DNA of 64,000 bases from Clostridia bacterium (GCA_017481595.1 JAFUOY010000036.1:1-64000); one strand, 5' to 3'. Shown: positions 11,986 to 20,647, counted from the stretch's first letter. A program made the numbers and translations. The notes: generated from the letters alone by a model not told the origin.

Positions 11986-12205
11986 TAAAAATTTCTTCAT
12001 AAGTAGTTTCAAGAATATCTTTTAACAAAATAATTTCATCAGGATAAAGATGACGCTGCCCCACCTCAATTTTTGCTACTGCACTGCGAGTAATATCACA
12101 CCCCGCCAACTGTAGCTTTGTAGCTAACAACTCCTGCGTTATTTTCTTGTTTTCTCTTATCGTTCTTATATTATTACCAATTCTCTTCTCTATTTCCGCG
12201 TTCAT
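11978..12205 (-). CDS. XRE-family (Cro/CI-like) transcriptional regulator
   Basis: A 75-residue single-domain helix-turn-helix protein. The helices NIRTIRENKKITQELLATKL and ITRSAVAKIEVGQRH (about 12-52) are typical of the lambda-repressor-like fold, and no sensor domain is attached. It is divergent from the lipoprotein gene at 12326. The shared 120-base region contains two similar dyads, TTGCACT-6-RGTGCAA, one upstream of the -35 and one downstream of the -10 of the lipoprotein promoter. I infer that this protein represses its neighbour and probably itself. Confidence 0.85.
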   Translation of the reverse strand: MNAEIEKRIGNNIRTIRENKKITQELLATKLQLAGCDITRSAVAKIEVGQRHLYPDEIILLKDILETTYEEIFKI

Positions 12206-12220
12206 ATTTCACCACCAATT

Positions 12221-12240
12221 TTGCACTCAAACAAGTGCAA
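12221..12240. promoter_or_regulatory. Operator-like dyad O1
   Basis: TTGCACT (12221-12227) and AGTGCAA (12234-12240) form an inverted repeat with a 6-base centre, just upstream of the -35 of the lipoprotein promoter and close to the XRE start codon. Confidence 0.65.
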
Positions 12241-12246
12241 ACATAC

Positions 12247-12275
12247 TTGACATAATTATATCGTAGTGTTATAAT
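12247..12275 (+). promoter_or_regulatory. Consensus promoter of the repeat lipoprotein gene
   Basis: A perfect TTGACA (12247-12252), 17-base spacer and TATAAT (12270-12275) lie between the two operator-like dyads. Confidence 0.9.
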
Positions 12276-12279
12276 ATTA

Positions 12280-12299
12280 TTGCACTTATATAGGTGCAA
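12280..12299. promoter_or_regulatory. Operator-like dyad O2
   Basis: TTGCACT (12280-12286) and GGTGCAA (12293-12299) match O1 in arm sequence and spacing. The site covers the expected transcription start, where a bound repressor would block initiation. Confidence 0.65.
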
Positions 12300-12325
12300 T
12301 TATAAAAATGAAAGAGGAAATGATT

Positions 12326-13855
12326 ATGAAAACCAAAAAAATTTCTTTACTGCTTATTTTAGTGCTTCTAATAGCTACTACAATGTTGATCTCTTGCGGC
12401 GAAGAAAGAAAAAACAACAACGAACTCATAGAAGAAAGAATTAATTTATTTTTAACATCCTACAATGACGGAGATATGGATGCTGTTATGTCCTGTCTTG
12501 ATGCAAAAAGTCGTAACGCTCTCCAAGCAATAATGAACATTTTCGGAGATATTACGGGTTTTGAAATTGACTTATCGGATTTATTCAGCTTAGGTATTGC
12601 AACAAGTTCCGGAGATTTTATGAAATTGGATATAATCAACATAAACATAAAAGATAGCAAAAATGCAGTAGTAACCACAAAAATGGATTTGGGATATACG
12701 AAAGGAACTATTGTATATTTTATTATGGTTTATGAGAATGAGGGTTGGTATATAAGCGATATGACTGATAAAAAATCAGACAATACAAACTCAACACCAA
12801 CCACAAATGATAATAACAACGATGCAGAAAATTTATATACTTTAAGTACGTACAGCTATACCGACGAACACGGTAATGCAGGTGCGTATTCAGAATTAAA
12901 TAAATCGTACAGTAGTGGAGAATGTGTTACTCTTACAGCAACAGTTAATTCTGGCTACAATTTCGAGGGGTGGTTTATCAACGGCACATGTATAAGTGAA
13001 GACTTGAATTTTGTATATAAGATGAAATCTAGTGATGTTAGCTTAGAAGCAAGATATAGTTATTATACAGTTTCAACATATTCAGACACTGATGATCACT
13101 CACAAGCTGGAATTTTCACGGAGTTCAACAGCAAAAAAATATCAATCGGCGAAACAGTTACGCTTACAGCAACTGTAAATGACGGATATAATTTTGAAGG
13201 TTGGTATATTAACGATATATGTGTAAGCAATGATCCAACTTACAAATTTACAATGAAAAATAAAAATGTAATACTTGAATCTAGATATAGTTCTTATTCT
13301 ATAACAACATATTCAGATACTAATCTTGAAGGAACTATCGGAACCTATACGCAAATTAACGAAAAGAAGGCAAGCAAAGGAGATACTATTACAGTAGTTG
13401 CTCAGCCTTCCGAAGGATGTAATTTTGAAGGTTGGTATTTGTGGATTGATTGGTCCGATTCAGTTTGTGTATGCGAGGATCTTGAATATACATTTGAAAT
13501 GGAAAAGAAAGACATCAAACTTGAAGCTCGCTTTTCTGCATATACATTAACCACAGATGCCTTTTTATTAACGGATGATTTCTTATTAAATTATCTTGAG
13601 CCCGGAATCAATGTTGATTTTTTTAGAACTTATTCCTATTCAGATTATGAGCCTTCAATGGGGGATTATACGAAATATAACAACAAACACATTGCCAAAG
13701 GCGAAGAAATTACATTAACTGCCACTGAGAAAAGTGGTTATTCATTCTTAGCTTGGAAAAAAGGATTTGATTTAATATCTACAGATCATACCTACACATT
13801 TGTGATGAACGAGTCAGATGTTATTTATGAAGCAGTATATATAATCAATAAATAG
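12326..13855 (+). CDS. Lipoprotein with InlB B-repeat-like domains
   Basis: The signal peptide ends in the lipobox LISC (Cys near 24), so the mature protein should be lipid-anchored on the outer face of the membrane. Residues about 30-155 form a small NTF2/DUF4878-like region, then a low-complexity TN-rich linker. Four repeats of about 80 residues follow, each with a TLTATVNxGYNFEGW-type core and ending EARYS, as in the Listeria/Bacteroides (InlB B-repeat) module. The last repeat is divergent. I chose the ATG at 12326, eight bases after AGAGG; ATG codons at 12308 and 12320 are less well placed. It is expressed from a consensus promoter flanked by twin operator-like dyads and probably controlled by the divergent XRE protein. 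Its role is unknown. Confidence 0.85.
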   Translation: MKTKKISLLLILVLLIATTMLISCGEERKNNNELIEERINLFLTSYNDGDMDAVMSCLDAKSRNALQAIMNIFGDITGFEIDLSDLFSLGIATSSGDFMKLDIININIKDSKNAVVTTKMDLGYTKGTIVYFIMVYENEGWYISDMTDKKSDNTNSTPTTNDNNNDAENLYTLSTYSYTDEHGNAGAYSELNKSYSSGECVTLTATVNSGYNFEGWFINGTCISEDLNFVYKMKSSDVSLEARYSYYTVSTYSDTDDHSQAGIFTEFNSKKISIGETVTLTATVNDGYNFEGWYINDICVSNDPTYKFTMKNKNVILESRYSSYSITTYSDTNLEGTIGTYTQINEKKASKGDTITVVAQPSEGCNFEGWYLWIDWSDSVCVCEDLEYTFEMEKKDIKLEARFSAYTLTTDAFLLTDDFLLNYLEPGINVDFFRTYSYSDYEPSMGDYTKYNNKHIAKGEEITLTATEKSGYSFLAWKKGFDLISTDHTYTFVMNESDVIYEAVYIINK

Positions 13856-13962
13856 AATGTAGACCAATACATTTAAATTTATATACTATTTATTTTTAAG
13901 CATAATTTTACACAAAAAAAGGATGACTTAAACCAATTTTATAAGAATTGTCCTAAAGAAAC

Positions 13963-14005
13963 AAAAAATCAAGGTCTATCATTTGAAAGTCCTTGATTTT
14001 TTATT
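13963..14005 (+). terminator. Intrinsic terminator
   Basis: AAAAAATCAAGG (13963-13974) pairs with CCTTGATTTTTT (13991-14002). The 13856-14065 gap contains no gene that I can recognise. Confidence 0.75.
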
Positions 14006-14065
14006 AATGCTACACTTTGCTCGCATTTGTTTTAAGAAGTTTGTAAAATTAATATTTTTCGGTAT

Positions 14066-14935
14066 TTACGCGTTTTCGAACATATCGGCGAGGCGGCGGG
14101 CAGCGTTTTTGAGGTTGACTATCTCGCGGATCGCCTCCTCCTCGGTCTTGGCGGTGGTGCGGATATGCGCATCCGCCTCGAGGGTGAAAATTCCCTTGTA
14201 GTTTATTTCCTTAAGGGCGGAAACCACGTCATTCCAGTCTATATTCATTGAAAACGGAATTCTGTGGGAGTCGTGCCAGCGGTCGTTATCGTGGATATGA
14301 AGCGCCTCAAGCTTATCACCGAGGGCAAGTATCATCTGTCTTGCAGAGGTATCGAGTCCCTTCATCTCTGCGTGGCCGATATCAAGACAAGCAGCGAAAT
14401 TAGGATCGTTTACCGCCTTGATATGAGCAACAAAATCATCGTGGTGGGAGCAAGCCGCCTTTGACGCCTGATCAAGGTCGTTATTCCAATTCCACATATT
14501 TTCGGTACAGATTATAACTCCGTGTTCCTTGGCAAAGGGCAAAAGCTCGAAATACATCTCGGCATTTTCCTCTGCACTTCTGTTATTATCGGGATGGATA
14601 ATGCAATGCTTTCCCCCTGCAATAGCGGTACATTCTATCGCTCTTTTAAGATGGTCTCTGATGCCGGGCACCATTGAAGGAAACGGCGCGTGGGACTGGT
14701 TACAGAAAATACCGTTTTCTTCACCGATCCTTTTAAGCTTTTTGGCAAAAGCGACGTAATCGTTTCCGCTCAAGGGGTGGGTTGAGGGCTGTACCTGATA
14801 GGTGCTCCAATCTATTCTTGCCATTTCAAACATGGAAAAGTCCCAAGCGTCAAAGCCTGCCTTTGCAAGCTCGTAAATTGCTCTTTCTTCTCCAAGGATG
14901 TTAGCGCTTGACCAAATTTCTGTTGAGATCTTCAT
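14066..14935 (-). CDS. Sugar phosphate isomerase/epimerase-like TIM-barrel protein
   Basis: Belongs to the xylose isomerase-like TIM-barrel family (AP endonuclease 2 fold), which includes sugar epimerases and inosose dehydratases. Family-type metal and substrate residues appear in order: NQSHAPFPS near 75, KHCIIHPDN near 108, ICTENMWNW near 146, ACLDIGHAEM near 184, LHIHDND near 214, and GIFTLEAD near 252. Length (289 aa) is normal. The ATG at 14935 overlaps the ung stop (ATGA) and follows GAGG. Co-transcription with ung is clear from the overlap but functionally unexplained. The exact substrate is unknown. Confidence 0.85.
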   Translation of the reverse strand: MKISTEIWSSANILGEERAIYELAKAGFDAWDFSMFEMARIDWSTYQVQPSTHPLSGNDYVAFAKKLKRIGEENGIFCNQSHAPFPSMVPGIRDHLKRAIECTAIAGGKHCIIHPDNNRSAEENAEMYFELLPFAKEHGVIICTENMWNWNNDLDQASKAACSHHDDFVAHIKAVNDPNFAACLDIGHAEMKGLDTSARQMILALGDKLEALHIHDNDRWHDSHRIPFSMNIDWNDVVSALKEINYKGIFTLEADAHIRTTAKTEEEAIREIVNLKNAARRLADMFENA

Positions 14936-15621
14936 TTTTCTACCTCGCATTCATTTACACTATTCCAATTTATGGGCGTTACCCCATGGGAAACCAAAAA
15001 TTCATTTGCCCTTGAAAATGGGCGGGAGCCAAAGAACCCTCTGTACACGGAAAGTGGGGAGGGGTGTGCGGATTCAATTACAAAATGGTTCTTATTCGTT
15101 ATGTATTTTTTCTTGCTTCTTGCGTTTGAGCCCCACAAAATAAAGACAATTGGGTTGTCGCATTTATCAAGCTTTTTTATAACCTCGTCAGTAAAAATGC
15201 TCCATCCGATATTCTGGTGACTGTTTGCCTGCCCCTCTCTTACCGTCAAGGTTGCGTTTAAAAGAAGAACGCCCTGCTTTGCCCAGGAGGTAAGCTCACC
15301 GTGGTTCGGTATTGCCATACCTATATCGGTATTAAGCTCCTTATAGATATTTACAAGGGAGGGGGGTATTTTTATTCCCCGTTTTACAGAAAAGGAAAGA
15401 CCGTGCGCCTGTCCGATTTCGTGATAGGGGTCCTGCCCGAGAATTACCACCTTTGTTTCGTTATAGGGGGTATACTTAAGGGCGTTGAAAATATCGTGCA
15501 TAGGTGGGAAAACCGTTGTGGAAAAGTATTCCTTTTTAAGAAACTGTCTTATATTCAAATAGTATTCCTTATCAAATTCACCAAGAAGAATATTATCCCA
15601 ATCATTACCTAAACAAACCAT
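14932..15621 (-). CDS. ung: Uracil-DNA glycosylase
   Basis: Removes uracil from DNA to start base-excision repair. The family 1 motifs are all present: the water-activating loop GQDPYH, FSV with PPSLVNI, LLLNATLTV, FILWG, and the DNA-intercalating HPSPLS loop. I chose the ATG at 15621 (229 aa), which follows AAAGGAG and starts just before the family-typical NDW. The longer upstream frame has no ribosome binding site and lies over the promoter. Confidence 0.95.
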   Translation of the reverse strand: MVCLGNDWDNILLGEFDKEYYLNIRQFLKKEYFSTTVFPPMHDIFNALKYTPYNETKVVILGQDPYHEIGQAHGLSFSVKRGIKIPPSLVNIYKELNTDIGMAIPNHGELTSWAKQGVLLLNATLTVREGQANSHQNIGWSIFTDEVIKKLDKCDNPIVFILWGSNARSKKKYITNKNHFVIESAHPSPLSVYRGFFGSRPFSRANEFLVSHGVTPINWNSVNECEVEK

Positions 15622-15649
15622 AGCCTCACTCCTTTCTTTGCTTATAAAT

Positions 15650-15678
15650 ATGTTACCATTTTTTGCATTGTTTGTCAA
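15650..15678 (-). promoter_or_regulatory. Predicted ung promoter
   Basis: On the minus strand TTGACA (15673-15678) and TAACAT (15650-15655) are 17 bases apart, ending 29 bases before the ung start. Confidence 0.6.
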
Positions 15679-15697
15679 TGTTTTTAGCCACATAGTC

Positions 15698-15726
15698 TTG
15701 AATTTATTGCTTTTGTATGATATACT
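15698..15726 (+). promoter_or_regulatory. Predicted promoter of the ThuA gene
   Basis: TTGAAT (15698-15703) and TATACT (15721-15726) are 17 bases apart, with GGAG before the start codon at 15765. Confidence 0.7.
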
Positions 15727-15764
15727 CTCATTAGAAAATATAATTTTCAAAAGGAGAATAAATT

Positions 15765-16484
15765 ATGATCAGAGTTACTGTATGGAACGAATTCTATCAC
15801 GAAAAAACCGAGGAAAAGGTAAAAGCAGTATATCCCGATGGTATACATAAGGCTATTGCTGATTTCCTTGGCAAGAATGACGATATTGAGGTTAAGACTA
15901 TCACTCTTGATGATGAAAACTGCGGTATCACAGACGAGCTTCTTGAAAACACAGACGTTATGATCTGGTGGGGTCACGTTCGTCACGGTGAGGTTCCCGA
16001 CGAGATCGCAATTAAGGTTAAGGAAGCGGTTCTTCGCGGTATGGGTATGATATTCCTTCACTCCGCTCACCACTCCAAGCCCTTTAAGCTTCTTATGGGC
16101 ACAACCTGTAACCTTGGCTGGAGAGAAAGCGACGATAAGGAAAGACTTTGGGTAATTGACCACAACCATCCTATTATGGAGGGTATTACCGACAGATATT
16201 TTGAGCTTGAGGGTGAAGAAACATATATGGAGCCCTTTGGTATTCCCGATCCCGATAAGCTTCTTCTCGTTGGTTGGTACAACGGCGGTGAGGTTTTCCG
16301 CTCCGGTTGTCTCTGGCACAGAGAAAACGGTAAGGTATTCTACTTCCAGCCCGGCCACGAAACATATCCTACGTTCTACAACGAGAACGTACAGAAGATC
16401 ATTACAAACGCTGTAAGATGGGCTAAGCCTGTTTACAGAATTCCTGAGCTTGTATGTCCTTGGATGCCTCGTATAGAGAAATAA
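15765..16484 (+). CDS. ThuA domain-containing protein
   Basis: ThuA-like proteins have a class I glutamine amidotransferase-like fold and are linked to trehalose and other carbohydrate use. The 239-residue protein is a single domain. Recognisable parts are RVTVWNEFYHEK at the start, DVMIWWGHVRHGEV near 64-77, GMGMIFLHSAHHSKP near 91-105, and FYFQPGHETYPTF near 200. It lacks a signal peptide. A promoter precedes it and a strong terminator follows, so it is probably monocistronic. The biochemical activity of the family is poorly defined. Confidence 0.88.
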   Translation: MIRVTVWNEFYHEKTEEKVKAVYPDGIHKAIADFLGKNDDIEVKTITLDDENCGITDELLENTDVMIWWGHVRHGEVPDEIAIKVKEAVLRGMGMIFLHSAHHSKPFKLLMGTTCNLGWRESDDKERLWVIDHNHPIMEGITDRYFELEGEETYMEPFGIPDPDKLLLVGWYNGGEVFRSGCLWHRENGKVFYFQPGHETYPTFYNENVQKIITNAVRWAKPVYRIPELVCPWMPRIEK

Positions 16485-16493
16485 TTTATACAA

Positions 16494-16525
16494 AAAAGCA
16501 GAAGCCGCGCGCTTCTGCTTTTTTA
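16494..16525 (+). terminator. Intrinsic terminator after ThuA gene
   Basis: AGCAGAAGC (near 16498-16505) pairs with GCTTCTGCT (16511-16519), followed by six T residues. Confidence 0.85.
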
Positions 16526-16541
16526 ATTTTCGTAATACATA

Positions 16542-16570
16542 TTGATTTTATGTAAAAAAAGTGATAGAAT
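16542..16570 (+). promoter_or_regulatory. Predicted pantothenate kinase promoter
   Basis: TTGATT (16542-16547) and TAGAAT (16565-16570) are 17 bases apart. Confidence 0.6.
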
Positions 16571-16603
16571 ACAAGGGACAACAAGTTATCTATGGAGGTA
16601 ATT

Positions 16604-17428
16604 ATGGGAGTAGTAATTGGTATAGACGTGGGCGGAAGCACCACGAAAATAGTTGGCTTTGACGAAAACAAAAATCTTATGGCGCCGTTTTGCGTTACCG
16701 CAAACGATCCTATAACCTCTGTTTACGGCGCGCTTGGTAAATTTACGGCTACCAACAATCTTTCCCTTGACGATATTGAAAAGATAATGATAACGGGTGT
16801 TGGCTCATCCTTTATTAACAAGCCTATTTATAATCTCAAGTGCGAAAGAGTGCCCGAATTTAAGTGCATTGGCCTTGGGGGACTTTATCTTTCTGATTTC
16901 AAGGACGCTATAATCGTAAGTATGGGTACGGGTACGGCTCTTGTTCACGCGGTGGAAGGCGTAGCTCCCGAATACCTTGGCGGTACGGGTGTTGGCGGAG
17001 GTACTCTTATGGGTCTTTCCAAAAAGATGCTTGGACTCGATACCATTCAGCACATTGACGAAATTGCCCGCGAGGGAAAATTGGAAAACGTTGACTTGAA
17101 GGTAAAGGATCTTTCAAAGAAAAGCGCGGGACTTAATGCAGAGCTTACCGCGGCAAACTTTGGCAGGGTAAGTGATATTGCGTCTAAAAACGATATTGCC
17201 CTTGGTCTTATCAATATGGTATTTGAAACCGTAGGTATGATGGCGGTATTTGCTGCCCGTCAGTACGGAATAAAGGATATCGTATTTACAGGCAACCTTA
17301 CTAATATGTCACAGACACAGTCCGTTGTAAATATGTTCAACAGCTGCTTTGACACCAATATTATAGTGCCCGAAAACGCCCAGTACAGTACGGTTATCGG
17401 CGCTGCAATTTCTTCATTTATTAAATAA
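16604..17428 (+). CDS. coaW: Type II pantothenate kinase
   Basis: Phosphorylates pantothenate, the first step of coenzyme A synthesis. The protein has the ASKHA-fold phosphate-binding motifs of the eukaryotic/staphylococcal type II family: GIDVGGSTTKI near 5-15, MITGVGSSF near 66, VSMGTGTAL near 106, GGTGVGGGTLMGL near 127, and IVFTGNLT near 229. Length (274 aa) fits the bacterial type II enzymes. The ATG at 16604 is set by a GGAGG at 16595-16599; an upstream ATG overlaps that site. Type II enzymes are usually not feedback-inhibited by CoA. Confidence 0.92.
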   Translation: MGVVIGIDVGGSTTKIVGFDENKNLMAPFCVTANDPITSVYGALGKFTATNNLSLDDIEKIMITGVGSSFINKPIYNLKCERVPEFKCIGLGGLYLSDFKDAIIVSMGTGTALVHAVEGVAPEYLGGTGVGGGTLMGLSKKMLGLDTIQHIDEIAREGKLENVDLKVKDLSKKSAGLNAELTAANFGRVSDIASKNDIALGLINMVFETVGMMAVFAARQYGIKDIVFTGNLTNMSQTQSVVNMFNSCFDTNIIVPENAQYSTVIGAAISSFIK

Positions 17429-17450
17429 ATTGTCATAAAAACAATAACTA

Positions 17451-17475
17451 TCCCCCCCGTAAAACGGGGGGTATT
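17451..17475 (+). terminator. Probable terminator after pantothenate kinase gene
   Basis: CCCCCCGT (17453-17460) pairs with ACGGGGGG (17464-17471); the T tract behind it is weak. Confidence 0.55.
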
Positions 17476-17583
17476 TCAGTTTCGGGCATAGCCCTAATAC
17501 TACAGGCTACGCACAAGTGCGTCTTTTATTGGCCTGTCAGCCATGCATTTGTTGCTTGCTACCTGTAACCAGGTCTTATCTAT

Positions 17584-17707
17584 GCCTTCCCTAAGAAAGG
17601 GAAGGGGGACCACCTTAGTGGTGGATGAGTATGTTCTTTTAGTTTGTTGATTTTTAGAAACACCTCATCCGTCTGCTTCGCATCCACCTTCCCCCGCTGG
17701 GGAAGGC
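17584..17707. repeat. MITE-like palindromic repeat
   Basis: The 124-base element starts GCCTTCCC and ends GGGGAAGGC. Each end is itself a hairpin (CCTTCCCT-AAGAA-AGGGAAGG; CTTCCCC-GCT-GGGGAAG). Inside these, GGTGGATGAG on the left mirrors CTCATCC and CATCCACC on the right. The centre is AT-rich. This architecture resembles short non-coding palindromic repeats scattered in Clostridia genomes. The surrounding 17429-17858 gap holds only this repeat, terminators and the small hairpin ACCACGCGA-CTA-TCGCGTGGT near 17764-17783; no gene is seen. Confidence 0.7.
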
Positions 17708-17802
17708 TTTTTTCGCATTCTTCTCTTGTGTCCTTTTTTAATTCACCTGTTAACCTCTTTTGAACCACGCGACTATCGCGTGGTATTCGTTTATACAACA
17801 AA

Positions 17803-17835
17803 CGCCATTGACTTAAAAATCAATGGCGCTATTTT
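17803..17835. terminator. Terminator of the NUDIX gene (minus strand)
   Basis: CGCCATTGA (17803-17811) pairs with TCAATGGCG (17820-17828); flanking sequence is A/T-rich on both sides. Confidence 0.65.
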
Positions 17836-17858
17836 TATATTTATAAGTATCTACAATG

Positions 17859-18335
17859 TTATTCGTTTTCTGTACGAATAGTAAATTCATCGGGAATTGC
17901 GAAAATCTCTTTTTTTAAAAAAGTCGGATAAAAATATTCATCCTTTAGCCTGTCAAACTTTAACCATTCAAAGGTATGTGTGCGAGATCTCTCCTGTGAT
18001 ATAAACGTATTTCCTCTTTCAAGCAAGTCTGTATCTTTTATATCCATTAAGAAGTATATACAAAGCTCGTGATAATTCAGTTTGTCCACGTCCTCGTTGA
18101 AAAACGATTGATTTAACCAAAGAGGTCTAATTATCTTTGGTACAATATTTAATTCTTCCTGAACTTCTCTTATTACTGCATTCTCCGCCGTTTCTCCAAG
18201 CATGACCCTTCCTCCGGGGAGATAGTAATACGGTGATCTGTCATCATGCATAGCTAAAATCTTTCCATCGGAAATTATAATAGCACATACTCTATAATTA
18301 AATTTTTCATTTCCCGATTTAAACGATATATCCAT
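17859..18335 (-). CDS. NUDIX hydrolase
   Basis: Hydrolyses a nucleoside diphosphate linked to another group; the substrate is not evident. The NUDIX box is complete, running from GRVMLGE through REVQEEL at about residues 43-63 and matching GX5EX7REUXEE. Residues PYYYLPGG just before it are typical. The protein is a single domain of 158 residues. I chose the ATG at 18335, about 11 bases after AGGAGG; the GTG at 18347 overlaps that site and is unlikely. Confidence 0.88.
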   Translation of the reverse strand: MDISFKSGNEKFNYRVCAIIISDGKILAMHDDRSPYYYLPGGRVMLGETAENAVIREVQEELNIVPKIIRPLWLNQSFFNEDVDKLNYHELCIYFLMDIKDTDLLERGNTFISQERSRTHTFEWLKFDRLKDEYFYPTFLKKEIFAIPDEFTIRTENE

Positions 18336-18381
18336 ATTGATTCGCACCTCCTTTAATTCAATAATTTAGATTATGTATTTA

Positions 18382-19047
18382 TCAGAAATTTTCGAGGAAT
18401 TTTTGGAGCTTGTTTGCAATAAGCACGTGGCCCGCGTCGCTGGGGTGAAGTCCGTCGGGCATATACTTTTCGCACCACGCCCAATTCTGTCCGTACATAG
18501 CGCAATCACGGTAGAGGTCAAGCACGGGTATGCCGTAGAACTCGCAAACCTCTCTGACGGCGCGAACAAAATCAACAAGGGGTCTTGCGTTTTCGTTGCC
18601 TTCCTTTATTCTGTTATTATGGTCAAGTACCTCGTTAAGTCTGTGCAAGGGAGTCATAAATATAATTGGCTTGTCCTTATACGTATTTATAAGGAAGGTA
18701 CAAAGAGTATGGAGTCCGCCATAGAATGTATGTATATCTCTTGATTCCATATCTCCGAGAGGAATAGTTCCGTGGCCGAAATCGTTGGTGCCGCCGAACA
18801 CTACCACTGCGTCCGCATCGTGATTCATATTAACGGCGCGAAGGTTGAAATCCTGGTCAAAGGGATGGTCTGTTATAACGGGCAAGCGAGCTATCTTTGT
18901 GCCGCCCTGTCCGTAGTTACGCGCCTCGGCAAGCTCACATCTTACTCTTAAAAGCTGATGAAAGGGCTTAGTTCCCCAATCGCTTGTACCATGTCCCTCC
19001 GTAATGCTATCGCCTAAGAAATTTATTTTTTTACCCTTAAGTTCCAT
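18382..19047 (-). CDS. SGNH/GDSL-type esterase
   Basis: A lipase/esterase-fold hydrolase acting on acyl or acetyl esters. Block I is FLGDSITEGHG (nucleophile Ser near 14), block II has the Gly in YGQGGTKI near 47, block III is FGGTNDFGHG near 84-93, and block V is DGLHPSDAGH near 201 with the catalytic Asp-x-x-His. The protein has 221 residues and no signal peptide, so it is probably cytoplasmic. GDSL enzymes in glycan-using gut bacteria are often sugar deacetylases, but nothing here fixes the substrate. Confidence 0.88.
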   Translation of the reverse strand: MELKGKKINFLGDSITEGHGTSDWGTKPFHQLLRVRCELAEARNYGQGGTKIARLPVITDHPFDQDFNLRAVNMNHDADAVVVFGGTNDFGHGTIPLGDMESRDIHTFYGGLHTLCTFLINTYKDKPIIFMTPLHRLNEVLDHNNRIKEGNENARPLVDFVRAVREVCEFYGIPVLDLYRDCAMYGQNWAWCEKYMPDGLHPSDAGHVLIANKLQKFLENF

Positions 19048-19066
19048 AATATTTTCCTCACAAATA

Positions 19067-19100
19067 AAAATGATTAGTGGCTCTCACCACTAATCATTTT
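19067..19100. terminator. Terminator of the amino acid ABC operon
   Basis: AAAATGATTAGTGG (19067-19080) pairs perfectly with CCACTAATCATTTT (19087-19100). Confidence 0.8.
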
Positions 19101-19131
19101 ATCATATTATTGAAATATTTCAACAGTTTTA

Positions 19132-19923
19132 TTAAAAATTGTCTTGGGATTTATGAATAAACGCCTTAAGCTTTTCGCTTTTGGGGTTATCAAAAATTTC
19201 CTCGGGCGTGCCCATTTCCTCTATGACGCCGTCCGCCATAAAGATAACCTTATCGGAGACGTTTTTGGCAAATTCCATTTCGTGAGTTACGATAACCATA
19301 GTACGCTCCCCCGTTTTAAGCTCCTTGATAACCTTAAGCACCTCTACGGTAAGCTCGGGGTCAAGGGCTGATGTAGGCTCGTCAAAGCAAAGTATCTCGG
19401 GCTTAAGTATCAAGGCTCTTGCAATAGCAACTCTTTGCTGCTGACCGCCCGATATTTCGCAGGGGTAGGAGCTTGCCTTTTCGGAAAGACCGACGGATGC
19501 AAGAATATCACGGGCTTCGCTCTTTATAGCCTCGATTCTTTCCGCCTTTTCTTCCTTGCTTAAGGATTTATCCTTTTTAACTCGCGTTATGGGAGCTAAC
19601 GTAATGTTATCAAGAACGTTATACTGTGGGAACAAATTAAACTGCTGGAACACAAGACCCATTTTGAGTCTTTTATCTCTTATTTCATTATCCGTGTAAT
19701 TATCCTCTTCCTTAGCATCGATAATTACCTCTCCGTTTACGGATACTGTGCCCTCATCCGCTTTTTCAAGAAGGTTAAGACATCTTAAAAGCGTTGTCTT
19801 ACCGCTTCCCGATGAGCCGATTATTGAAAGCACCTGGCTTTTTTCAAGGGAAAAATCAATTCCCTTTAGCACCTCTGTAGAGCCAAAGCTTTTACGAAGG
19901 TTTTTAATTTCAAGCATTATCAT
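19132..19923 (-). CDS. Polar amino acid ABC transporter, ATP-binding protein
   Basis: Energises uptake of a polar amino acid. Walker A is GSSGSGKTT near 36-44, the signature is [15 protein letters not shown] near 155, Walker B is [14 protein letters not shown], and the switch His is in VTHEM. The Q-loop [17 protein letters not shown] and overall length (263 aa) match the GlnQ/HisP subgroup. The start at 19923 follows AAGGAGG by seven bases. It is the third gene of a binding protein-permease-ATPase operon and is transcribed last. Confidence 0.94.
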   Translation of the reverse strand: MIMLEIKNLRKSFGSTEVLKGIDFSLEKSQVLSIIGSSGSGKTTLLRCLNLLEKADEGTVSVNGEVIIDAKEEDNYTDNEIRDKRLKMGLVFQQFNLFPQYNVLDNITLAPITRVKKDKSLSKEEKAERIEAIKSEARDILASVGLSEKASSYPCEISGGQQQRVAIARALILKPEILCFDEPTSALDPELTVEVLKVIKELKTGERTMVIVTHEMEFAKNVSDKVIFMADGVIEEMGTPEEIFDNPKSEKLKAFIHKSQDNF

Positions 19924-19935
19924 ATCAAAACCTCC

Positions 19936-20625
19936 TTAAGCCTTGAAGTAATCAAGCTTCTTTTCAGCCTTGTTAAAGAGAACTGTAAGAACACCGACGA
20001 ATATAAGATAGAATGCGCCTGCCGCAAATAAGGGCCATATAAGTCCCTCGAGCATAAATTCCTTAGCCTCGAATATAAGCTCGCATACTACAATGGTGTT
20101 AGCAAGAGAGGTATCCTTGATAAGAGTAATGATCTCGTTTGACATAGGGGGAATAATACGTTTTACAACCTGTAAAAGGATTATCTTGAAAAAGATCTCG
20201 CTTTTTGTCATACCGAGGACCTGACCCGCCTCGTACTGTCCCTGTGATATGGACTGAATACCGCCGCGGAATATTTCTGAAAAGTACGCCGCGTAGTTTA
20301 TTGCAAAGGCTGCAAGGGCCGCTATAAATCTTGTGGAGAAGGTGGTATCAAACCACTCCCATCCCGTATTCATCTGAGGCCATACAAAAAGATTCAAAAG
20401 TCCGGGCAAATAGAAGATTGCAAAAACCTGGAGCATAAGGGGAGTACCGCGAAGCACCCATACTACTATTTTGGAAAGTGCGCTGAGGGGCTTGAACTTA
20501 CTCATTGTGCAAAAGGATATGATAAGTCCGAGAGGTAATGAAAGGAGCAACGTAAAGAAGAAAAGCAATACGGAGGTTACAAAGCCCCCCGAAAGCTCAG
20601 TAAGTACGTTTAAAAAATTTTCCAT
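19936..20625 (-). CDS. Polar amino acid ABC transporter, permease
   Basis: Membrane subunit of the amino acid importer. It has about five membrane segments in 229 residues. The conserved coupling-helix motif of the family (EIFRGGIQSISQGQYEAGQVLGM near 125-147) contacts the ATPase. It lies 12 bases from the ATP-binding gene and 22 from the binding-protein gene, so all three form one operon. One permease gene suggests that it acts as a homodimer. Confidence 0.93.
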   Translation of the reverse strand: MENFLNVLTELSGGFVTSVLLFFFTLLLSLPLGLIISFCTMSKFKPLSALSKIVVWVLRGTPLMLQVFAIFYLPGLLNLFVWPQMNTGWEWFDTTFSTRFIAALAAFAINYAAYFSEIFRGGIQSISQGQYEAGQVLGMTKSEIFFKIILLQVVKRIIPPMSNEIITLIKDTSLANTIVVCELIFEAKEFMLEGLIWPLFAAGAFYLIFVGVLTVLFNKAEKKLDYFKA

Positions 20626-20647
20626 ACGAAAGACTTAGGCGCTGATA

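Noticed and set aside
17580..17801. Open frame across the palindromic repeat
   Set aside because: Composition follows the repeat hairpins; there is no ribosome binding site and no family resemblance.
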